Source: Haliclystus octoradiatus (Eukaryota; Cnidaria; Staurozoa; Stauromedusae; Haliclystidae). From it: a DNA stretch of 64,000 nucleotides. A program made the translations under genes and the position numbers. The stretch is taken from positions 26,150,207 to 26,214,206 of the forward strand of contig OU744451.1 of the NCBI GenBank assembly GCA_916610825.1. Direction: 5' to 3'. Each line of letters starts with the position of its first letter. Position 1 is the stretch's first letter. This document shows, in pieces, positions 12,501 through 24,500 of this stretch. Below the pieces are notes generated by a model that saw nothing but the letters and a program-made list of their open reading frames with translations, was not told where the DNA came from and did not search any database.

Positions 12501-15500
12501 TAGTGCTTCTTGTTATCAAATTTTCCAGAAATAAAATTCTATAATAAATCGCTATACTAATTCGATATTGATATTATGTTACAACTTGTTGTCAATATTT
12601 CTACGCGCTATTTATAATACATTATAGATGTCGAATGAAAGAAAAGACGATTATGAATAAATTAGCTATTTTGATAGGAAAACGAAAACAACTCATTTTG
12701 CCAGATTCGTGATATGCATATTTATTCAGAATTTATTGAAACGGACGCGATGGTTTATAGAGTGGAAATGTTTAGTGCAGCTTCAAAGATATAAAATACC
12801 ATAGCCGATGGTAGTATTTAAATGCTCATGTTATGATGTCTGACGAAAAGGATAATTTACTATGTAGAAAATGAATCTACTTTACAATGCATTTGATCAC
12901 GATATGAAATGATCATTTTTGTCAGAATTATTTCGAATAAAAGACAATCTTTATTTTATTCTTATCGGGCGTACATTCTCCTTCGATAAAATATGGTTGT
13001 TAACTTATTATTGATTGGTGTATTAACTCAGAGAACCCGCTATTATGTATTTAAATGTTGTTCGGAGATTATGCCGCTCGTATAGTTTTTATTTGGATCT
13101 CATTTGGAAAATGGTAAGTTGCAGTTTAATAAATATTGTTTGCTATGATCGATTATTTCATGCAACCTTTTCGCTTTTTATTTTTGTAACACAAGGTTTG
13201 TTACACTCATCCAAACTATATTAACTATTTAAAAATGTTTTTGAATTATGTTTTTGTGCTTTTAATTTCAAAGCAAAATTTTTGAACGCTGAAAATATTA
13301 TAATTATTATTATTTTTCACAAATCATACGCTCAATTCAATTTAACTTTGTTGAATTTGATATACCTGAAATTAACTTTATTAAATGTTGATCAACGATA
13401 ATAACAAGACACCGCTATTTTTATTCTCGAAACTGTAGTAATATACTGTGTCTTATTCTTATAGCAAGTCAACAAATTGAAATTTTAATTTTAATCGATG
13501 CTTACATCTAATCGTTGCTAATCGATGCTAATCGTTGTTTAAACGTGCCTTCCGTCAACCCAATGTAGCTATGTCCTTCTTGATCAAATGGCGTAGTGAC
13601 TTTCGCTTTATAGATAATACTTTTCATTTGGCATTTGTTGTTGAACGTGCATAAGTTTTTGTATCTACAGTTGCATTGGTTGGTGTTAGTTGTGGTGTTT
13701 GTTGTCGAATTGATTATTTTGTTGTTATGGCTCTTTAGGATTGAATTCATGTTATTTGTGCAACTATATATGACTTTGATGGTGTTGAGATTGAATATCT
13801 TGTTTAATTTGTTCGATTTTGGGAAGTGTTTTTTATTAAGTTAAGGAACGTACAGCCGATATTAGTTTTCACGCTCTTGTTGTAGGGTGGGTTGAACCAT
13901 ATGGTTTTTCTTGATCTGCATTTTCTATTGCTATTTAATGGTGTTTCTTGTGGATGGTATTTTAGGTGCGTATCGTGTCCGCTTTTTCGCAAAGCGTCAG
14001 CGTATGGTCCTTTACTGTTCTCGAATATTGTGCAGTTAGTAGATAAATCAGATAGTCTTTGATTAATAGCTGTTGGTAGGCCTATTTGTTTAAGTATATT
14101 TGGTGGGTGGTTGGAGTTCATGTTAATGTATAATGGTTGGTCGTTAGGCTTTCTATATGGCTGGTATGTATCAGTGTTCAAGTTAAATGTTAGGTCTAAG
14201 AAGTCAATTACCTTTAAATTTGATTTTGTTGTTATATTTAGGCCAATGTCTTTGAATTGCTTAATTATTTTCTTTCTGAGTCTTTCTGCTTGTGTGCCTG
14301 ATTTATTCTTCAGGATTGCGATACCGTCGTCTCTGTAGAGCCCTACGTTCTCGTTCCCGAAGATGTTGCTTATTTTTTGTATGATGTATAATCCGACCAG
14401 TTCACAAACCTCAGCGCCGTCATAGCTGCCCATAGTGACATCAAATAGGCTGTTGCTGTTCTTTTTCACCCATACTGAGTCGTTATTAAATAGTACTGAT
14501 TTTCTGGAGTGCATTATGATGTTTTCGTCTATTTCGGAAATTTGTGTGAAGTTTCTCGCAAAATTTATAGATTCTTTGAGGAGTTTTTCGGATATAGAAG
14601 GGTAAAAGTTTTCTATATCGAAAACTAGAAATGATAATTTGTGTTTGTCTTTTAAATTTTCAAACCATGTGTATTCTTTGACTCATTCGCCATATATTAT
14701 TATTATTCACCACTCTGTCAAATGAAGACATAGAGCCCTATATTATCTGCTATTAGATAAACATAAATTTTATTAATATTATATATTATATATATATATT
14801 ATATATATATTATATATTATAAATATCGAATGTTTGATAATTGATATGGAATAGTTTGTCATTTGTCCGGGAAAAGATCCGAAGGTCTCACTTCGAAATC
14901 TTTGGATCTCGGAAGGCAAAAACTTTTATCGGACCCTGACGTGATCGAGGAACAGGACCGTCTGTCGCCATTGAATCTTAAACGAATGTGAGGGAAAAGC
15001 AAACAACAAATTACACATGACGTAAAGACGCACAGAGCATTATCGCAAGTTCTCAGGATTCTGGCTGCCGGAACATTATCCACTTCGTATAAAATATTGG
15101 CAGAAAATATCCAGCATTGAAAATTTCCCGGATGCAGACTGACCCATCAGCGTCTTCTGTGTACCAGATTAAAAAAATGTCTCTTGCGCGCCTTTTTGTG
15201 ATACGAACCATATTGATCACAAAAAGTCACAATTGTTTACAAGTGCCATTATAAAAATATATTAATTTGAATAGTATTAGATATTATCTAATAGCAGTAA
15301 AACAGTGCTCAATGTCAGTTGACAGAGCTGTAAATATAATAAAGAAGTCAAAGACTACACATTTTGATACTGTTACTTAAAGTTTCACGCTTTATGCGAT
15401 CCTCAGACAGTTAAAACTAATCAATAAAATACATTATACCTCATAATTAAACTTACAAAACGCGGCTATTGTTAAATAATATAAAGGCTATTGTTTTGTT

Positions 15501-18500
15501 AGATGCGATAATTCTTTGTAGTTATTTCCTATGCGGTAGTTAGTTATTACAGATTATGTTTTAGTGGATTTATAATTAGAAAAATAAAATTTATTTTCAT
15601 GCCTACACTTAGCGATTAATTCTGATTTTTTATTTAATAGTTCTTTTTTTGCGCATATTATATGGTACTTTTCAGCTAAGCATAACTGGCATCTCTTTGA
15701 TTTGTTGCTATATGTCTTGGCTGTAGATAGTGCAGTCCATTCAATTTGGTATTCAATGGCTTCATTTTTTAATTCCCAAATATATATATTAATATATATA
15801 TATAATATATAATATATATATAAATATATATTAATTTGAATATAACTTATATATAACATGAGAACACAGAGAGAAGAGTAGAATGTCTGCACCCAAATAA
15901 AAATGACAAAGAATACGACAAATGCGCACCTGATATGTTGGATCTGAGTTGCCAGGCATTCTGCTGAGTACCTGAGAACTCAACACAATCTTTAGTCTGG
16001 TTTGTGTGCATGTGCATCCTTAATGTAGTCGTCAGGGCATTGGACCTTTTTCGCTTGGTCTTGAGAACTTTCAAACCCTGGCAGAAGCACTAATATTGGT
16101 TGGCAAAGGAAAGGCCATAAAATGGACAAACGCTTCAAAAGTTTAATCAATTAATCAGCCAGCCACCCAAGGAAAAAATCTTCAAGATTAACCTGTGTAT
16201 ATAGAAAAGAAAGCCAAAAATTAAAAATCCTGCTGATGCCGCTTTCAATATGTCTGATTAAATGTGATTAATTAAATAACTTCAAAACCTGTGTTACGTT
16301 AGTAGGCTACAATAAAATATCAAATCATAGGCTATATATAGATTGAATATTTAATTCAGAATAGTTCACTGTAAATTAGGCCCATGTATTGTCATTGAAG
16401 ACTTCAATTTGAAATATAAATTATTATTATTTTGATTTTGTTTGAATTGTGTGACTTGTTTTCAATAGACGCTTCTGCTAGCTACACATCGCTCCTTTCA
16501 TATGAAAGTTGTGTATTTTTGGTATCATTTTTTGTTTTGTTTTAGATTGATCTTGATACAATTGACGTCAGTAACTTGAACAGACAATTTTTATTTCAAA
16601 GAACACATGTTGGCAAATCAAAGTCAGAGGTAGTTTCCAACGTAAATTTAAATAATTACAAAACTCAGCCCCCGAAATAGACTTGGTTGGCTTTCTAGTA
16701 GATACAGTAGGCCTATCACTACACATCTATCGTTGTATTCAAAATTTTCAAACCACAACGACACAATCTCTTTCCTCACAAAGACGTTTAAGCTACATAA
16801 AGTCAAGCCATCGCAGGCATTTGCTCAAATTTTCATATTTTAAACATGCTATTTTATTATGTTTAAGCTACTATGTAAACCGCAACTTTTCAGTTGTGTG
16901 ATATTTGTTTTCAAACTGTTTTTTGTTTTAAGCTAAGCTAACAGTCTATCAGGTAACCTTCAGGAATAAATACAATGAAAGGATGATGACGATGATGATG
17001 ATATTTAACAACACTCAATTTTATGATTAGTTATGATAATAATTAAATAATTGCTTTTAAGATGTGATAATTATTTACTTTTGTTTTTGTCATCCATTTT
17101 GTCAGGTTGCACGAGAGACATGTCTTTCATTTATTCCAACCGCCAACATCACAGCACATCACGCAAACATAACGAAGTAAGACTTGATTCAATGTGAACT
17201 TTGAAGACAATTCTGATGCAGTTAGATGATTGGCTGGATTGAAAACATAATAATTTGCACGCTTGATTTTTAATTGAATTTAGTTTAATCCTACTGAGGA
17301 GTATGAGCTGCATGTCTGATGAGATCTCAGTTGCATAGTTTTGGATTGATTGATGATGTCAAATCCTGTCTGGTTGGATTTGATTGACATCAATCAATTT
17401 TTCTTAAGCCATTTATAAAATCCAGATTTTGACACAACAACCAATTATCCTGAGAGTTGCAAGATAATCCAGCCTCAGTGTGGATTGTTCTCACTTTCAA
17501 ATTGTAGTTGAGTTAAAATAAGAATCTTAGTTCAATGACTAACTAATCTCAAGGTTTTTCCCATGTACTTACATAGACTGCTGATTCCATAAACAGACTT
17601 CAGTGAAAACGCATAGCAACCATAGGCATTTATAATGCTGCCGCAAAGTACCAAAACGGCTGCTCGAAAACCGCACAATTTCAAGCCAGATTTTAAGCAA
17701 TTTTTGTTTGTAAATGGAACATATTTTTTCTCTGATGACAACAACATTGTCGAAACTTCGGCACAACTTTACCGGCAGTAGAAAACACCAAATGATTTTT
17801 TAGGCTTTGAGTAATTTGAGTAAGTTTAAAATGTTTAATTTGTTTCCGGATTTGGCTATGATAAAATAATAAGTAATGTAGGCGGTGTCGCCCTACCGAA
17901 TGCACCCGTACCACTCCTCTATTTGTAGATGAGTGGCTTTTTTCGCTGAGAGAAATAGTTTTTTGATTTTAAAATTTGTCTATGATAAAATCAGGGAAAC
18001 AAGGGGACATAATGGAAAACCATAGACTTACATTGTCTGCTGGCGAGAATATGCAACATGAGTTACAGAGATAATTTAAATAGGATTGTTGATTTGAACA
18101 GTTCATTTGAAATTACAGGAGATAAGCTTAACTTACAGTGATCTCTAAATTTAATAATAATAAAAATAGCCATTTCATTTCATTTCATAATCATTTCAAA
18201 CATTTATGAATAATTTAGAACCACATCGAGACTTAAGGAAATATAAAAATTAGAACAGAAAACTATTGTAGTATTCATAATAATTAGCATAATTAGTTAT
18301 TAGTCTCTTTTGTATGTAACCTCGTAATCGTGTAGTATAAATAGCTTTGTAATCATTTAGTTTAGATAGAGTGTTATTCAAGCAGTGTTATATGCTGTAT
18401 GTTATTAATTATATCTTTGACTTTATACAATTGACTACTTATTGTTGTTACCATTCTCTGGCTAGAGTTAATACAGAACTCTACATTGGCGCAGTTGATA

Positions 18501-21500
18501 GGATTTTTTTTCATATTTGTGAGAATGGCTACTTTTCGTGGTCGATTGCCACCCGAATTTGACCCTGGACAACGTAACGCTTATGACCGCTTTACAAAAT
18601 GGAAGGCAACATTTTCAAATTATATGCTTGCAACAGACCTTGATGAAAAGTCAGAAGAAAAGAAACTGGCTATATTATACAACGTGGCTGGAGATGATTT
18701 CAGAAGATTTGCTAAAAAAAATTGTCAATTTGGATTTCAACTGGTTGAAAACTCGACAAACGTGCTTGCCGAAATTGAACGAATATTGAAACCTCAAAGA
18801 CGGAACCTGGAATATCGGTGTCGATTGTTAGATTTGAAACAAACACATGATGAAACAATACATGAATTTCTACAGCAATTACGAGCATTGTATCAGGAAT
18901 CTGGTTATATTGACAGAAATCTCACAGGTGAACTATTAATTCGGGATCTACTGATTAGAGGCATTAAAAACGACGACGCGAAACGCCTCGTTTTACAACA
19001 AGATATTGATAATTTAGAAATTGATCAATGTATGCGTTTAATATCTACTTTCGAAACAGTAAGCGATACCGTTTTAACGCCATCTACATCCGATACAAAC
19101 GCAGTCATAGATGATTGTAAATATTGCGGTAAAAATCATGTAAGAGGTAAATGTCCTGCATATCGTAAAACGTGTTCAAAATGTGGTCGATTAAATCATT
19201 TCAGTTCTGTTTGTCTATCAAAATCAAAAGTGTCGTCACACTCGCGTGATAGATTTGATAACCGTGATGCATCTACATCAAGTAAAAATAAATATGATAA
19301 TAAGAAATCTGATAAACGTAATAGCAAGTCGAAATCTAAATCCCGCTCAGAAAGAGCGGCAGCAATAGTTTATTCCGATTCTGATTCGTCTGACACGCCT
19401 TCAGATAGTTCTTTTGCCGTCCATTCTAACACTCCCGGCAAGAGGGCATATGTTGATTTATGGGCGTTTGATAAAAAAATAACGTTTCTTATCGATCCTG
19501 GCAGTACGTCTACTATGATACCGTTTAATATTTTAAAATATGCCAAGGATCTTACGCAACCAACTGATAAATTTGTAAAACCATGGAATAGCAAAGCTAT
19601 TCGTATTACCGCCGAGGGCACCGTTGGTTTATCCGCTTCACCAAATCATAGCCCGCTCAAAATTACAGCGAAATGTACTGATAATATGACGTGTCCATTA
19701 CTTAGTTATTCTGATTATTTAAATTTAGGTGGTCAGCCGTTGACTTTACCAAAAGAATATTTTGTACAAATTAATGAGACTACATTGTTAGGAAGTATTG
19801 GCACGGCTACACTACAAATAAAACCTAATGCTCAACCTGCTGTACAGGGCGCTCGAAAGCTACCTTTCAGGTTACATGAATCCGTTTCAAATGAGCTTGA
19901 TCGTTTAGAAAATTTAGGAATAATCGAGCGTATATTAAAGCCTAGTAAATGGTTATCGCCAATTGTTGTAGCTAAGAGAAAAAATAATAAAATTCGAATT
20001 TGTGGCGATTTTCGTAAATTAAATGAATCTATACAACGTGAACGGTTTGTTATTCCAACCGCTGATTCATTTTTTGCTAAACTAAACGGAGCAAAGCTCT
20101 TTTCTATTCTCGATTTAGAAAGCGGTTTTCATCAATTAAAATTAGATGAATCATCTTCGGATTTGACAACAATAGCTACACACCGTGGTAATTATCGGTA
20201 TTTACGCTTACCGTTCGGTGTTAGTTCGGCACCGGAAATATTTCAAAGAACAATGACCGATCATTTGTCTGATCTTAATGGTTGTATGGTGTATATAGAC
20301 GATATATTGGTATATGGTAAGGACAAAGCTGAACACGATTTAAATTTATCTGCTGTTAAAGAACGTCTCAATTCTATTGGTGCAAAGTTGAATAAAAGTA
20401 AATGTAAGTTTGCACAACGTGAGCTATTATATCTAGGACATACAATTTCAGACGAGGGTATTTCACCAGATCAACAGAAGATTGTAGAAGCATTATCACT
20501 TTCTGCACCTACTACAATTGCTGAAGCCCGTAGAGTGTTAGGGATGTTGAATTATTTACAGAAATTTCTTCCCAATCTCTCAACTAATGTGAAATCTATC
20601 AGAGACATCATCAAAGGACAGTTTGATAATGAAGCAGTAAACAGTGCCTGGAAACATGTTAAGGTGGCACTCGCAGAAGCAGCTAAAACTACATTTTCAT
20701 TTTACGATTGTAACGCTCGTACAGCTATTTTGTGTGACGCAAGTCCTTATGGCTTAGGCGCTGTACTTATGCAGTTTATTAACAACAATTGGACTCCGGT
20801 GTTAACAGCTAGTCGTTCGTTAACATCTACTGAGCAGAAATACTCACAAATGGAACGCGAGTTGTTAGCTATAGTCTTTGGCGCAACACGTTTCCGGCAA
20901 TTTATATTAGGGGGAACAGTTGAATTTTGGACAGACCATAAGCCCCTAGAATCAATATGGTTGAAACCATTTGAAGCAATTCCACCTCGCCTTCAACGTA
21001 TGATGTTACGATTGCAACAATATGGATCAAATATTATTTATAAACCGGCGAAAGAAAATATGAATACTTTGCCTGATACGTTATCACGTTCACCATCTAT
21101 TAAGAACACTCCTGAGCTGAGTGTTAATGATTATAGCGAAATTTGTTCGATAGCTATTGACGATTTTGAACACTTTTTAGATCCTAATTTTGTTACATTA
21201 AGAGACGTAGAGCTAGAAACAGCTGCTAGTAATGCCCTGACACGTGTCATCGAAGCAATAGAATATAATAATTGGTCTAGTATTCCGGAAGTTTTAGAAC
21301 CATATTTTAAAGAACGTTTTAATTTATCTGTTTTGCAGAAGCCACGAGTACTCATGCGTGGTACTCAAGTAGTTATTCCGTCTAGTTTACGTGAACGTTT
21401 AATCAAACTAGCACATGATAGTCATCTTGGACTTAAAACAACACTGTCTCAACTTTCATCTGTCTGGTGGCCTGGTCTTTCTGCAGAGGTAAAGTCTACA

Positions 21501-24500
21501 ATAGCTTCCTGTGAGACATGCAGAGAAGTTTCTCAACGATGGCCTGAGTTGGAATTGAAGCCATCAGAAGTTCTACCACCCTGGCATACTTTGGCGACGG
21601 ACATTTTCCATGTTGATGGTAAGCCATATTTATCTGTCGTTGATTACGGTTCACGTTATCCTGAAGTGTTTCCACTAAAACATGAGAAAACACCTGAAGT
21701 AATTGATGCATTAGAAGCTATATTTTGTCGCCATGGACCTTGTCTTGAACTAATGTCAGACAATGGATCCCAATTCACCTCAAAAAAGTTCAAACGATTT
21801 TGCAAAAGTTGGGGTGTGGTGTTACGTAATTCACCTCCCCGTTACCCTCGTTCTAATGGAATGGTAGAACGATTTCATAGGACATTTAAATATCGTTGGA
21901 CAAGAACAGATGACCTTACACGAACACAGCGTTTACGTCATGTGCTATTTACAATAAGATCCACAGTACATCGTATGATTGGTACATCTCCTCTACATGC
22001 TCTAATGGGACGTAAACCTGTTACACCAATTCCTGCGGTGTCATCAAACAAACCTGTCAATGTAAATCATCAAATTAAAGCTAAAGCAGCTATGAAACTA
22101 TTTCATGATCAACAAAAACTTGTATCAAATTTACCAACTCCAAATGAAGGAGAAAGAGTAATATTACGTGATGGAGGAGGAGATATAATTCGTGGTAATG
22201 TTATATCGTCGTCACCTCGTCGTACTACCGTTGAAACAGAATCTGGTGGAACATTAGTTCGCGCTCGTTCTCACGTGAGAACAACATCTCGTTTAACTCG
22301 GTCAGGTCGCATAAGTAAACCACCTGTAAGATTTGACCCGTCTAATCCAGACACTCATTAAAGGGATTCGTATTTATTAAAAGCGATTCTATTAAATCGG
22401 ATTTTACGATTAATCATCAATTATCAATTCAACTTATTACTATTTAATTCTAACTATTCAATTATCGTTTATTCGTTTTTAATATTCTTTAGAAGAAATA
22501 GCGAGTGTAGTATTCATAATAATTAGCATAATTAGTTATTAGTCTCTTTTGTATGTAACCTCGTAATCGTGTAGTATAAATAGCTTTGTAATCATTTAGT
22601 TTAGATAGAGTGTTATTCAAGCAGTGTTATATGCTGTATGTTATTAATTATATCTTTGACTTTATACAATTGACTACTTATTGTTGTTACCATTCTCTGG
22701 CTAGAGTTAATACAGAACTCTACACTATTTATCTTCAAAAACGATTAAAAAAGGGATATTTCAACTCATCAATAATGCAACTTGAGATTGGAAATCATAA
22801 ATAACACTTTTGTCAATGATTAAAAAGTAATATTTTACAAAATTACAAGATAGATAATGGTAAAATGTGCTAGGATATAAACGTTAACATGCGAAGAGAA
22901 AGTAACGAAAGTCTACAGATTTATAAACGATGTGACAAAATGGGAAACAACTAAACTAAAAGTCACAACATAATTGAATTGCTTCGAATGTTGAGAGTTG
23001 ATTTTACTAATTCCTAATTTTCAAATTGTAATTTCTGTTCTCTTTGTTTTCAGTTCAGAGTACAACGTTGACTTTTTCAAAAGTTTTTCTTTAGTAATGA
23101 ATGCATTGGACAACAGAGGTAAACAGTGAAAATAATACAATACTGTAGTAGGTTACTATGACAACATAGTCATCAAATATCAGTATGAATCTTGCGTATC
23201 TGAAGACACACTGAAAACAGACTGGAATTCACCACTTGGAATTCAGACACTTAAATCTAGATTCTTCCAATTCTACTAAAAAAAAACTGCTGAATAAAAT
23301 AGAATAAAATAGAATAGAATAGAATAGAATAGAATAGAATAGAATAGAATAGAATAGAATAGAATAGAATAGAATAGAATAGAATGGAATAGAAATAGTA
23401 AACAAAAAGGGTAAATTTAAACTAGAAGAACATTGAAATTAATTGTAATTAAGAAGTTAACATACAACTATAAAAATAATACAATTTAACAACATACGTA
23501 GCATTCTTTGTAAGTACTGTATGTGAATACAAAGCGTTTTTCTGCTTTTTATGTACTTAACATCTTGTTCTATGACATGCGTTGATCCGGTGTTTTCACT
23601 CCTTTTTGACAGAAAAACTCCATCGAAGTCTAAACTTCTAAACTCTACTTGACTTTCAGCTGCTCGTAATCATGTCAATCGTATGTGCCTTGCGGCTGAT
23701 GTGCCATTGATTGAAAGTGGTACTGCTGGTTATTTAGGTCAAGTGACAGTGATCCGTAAGGTAATTGTAATTAAAACCAAAACATTAAACAATTTTTCTG
23801 TACTGGTAGTTGTTTTAAACATTTTTCTCATATTCTAAAAAGGGTTTAACAGAATGTTATGAATGCCAACCAAAACCACGTCAAAAATCATACCCAGGAT
23901 GCACAATTAGAAACACCCCATCAGAACCAGTTCATTGTATTGTATGGGCAAAGCATCTGTTCAAGTAAGTAGCCTAAAACATTGCAAGTAAATCAATTAT
24001 GTTTTGGTTTTCCAGTCATGCGCAATTCAGGTAAGTTTCCATCGACTTTGCGATTAGTTTAGGAATAATGTTTTAGAAGTGAGTTTACAATCCATAGATA
24101 TATATATTATATTTGATATATTTAGGTATTTTAATAGATATATTTGATTATGTAACAATGAAGAAAGATGAGCTTGCTTCTTCTTAATTATACGATCTTG
24201 ATACGGTTTTCCCATACTTTTATTGCATTCACCCATACTGATGTTGCTGCATTTTTGAAAAATGACATCATTTGGGAAGCATGCTGTTGCTCATGAATTG
24301 TTTATGAACCTTTTTGTGTAAATCAAATTGCTTTGAGTTTGCGATGCTTAACAAAGGTACAACCATAAAGCACATTATGTATGGTCTTTGAAAGAGTCAG
24401 CTGTAGGTTCGAGGTTTCAAGAAAGTTTCTCCATTTTAAATTTTTAGTCAATTATTCGGTGAAGCGGATGCAGACGAAGAAGTCTCCCCAGACACAGAAG

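Larger units (their letters stand above)
18267..22724 (+). mobile_element. Ty3/gypsy LTR retrotransposon, whole-looking and young
   Basis: 4458 bp in UBA2 intron 3, in sense orientation. Two 219-bp LTRs (18267-18485 and 22506-22724), each TG...CA, appear identical by eye, and both flanks carry CTAT, a 4-bp target duplication. A TGG-starting primer-binding region follows the left LTR and a purine-rich stretch precedes the right one. One long gag-pol frame fills the interior and there is no envelope frame. It looks whole, with no breaks noticed. Identical LTRs imply a very recent insertion, possibly polymorphic in the population. Confidence 0.95.
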
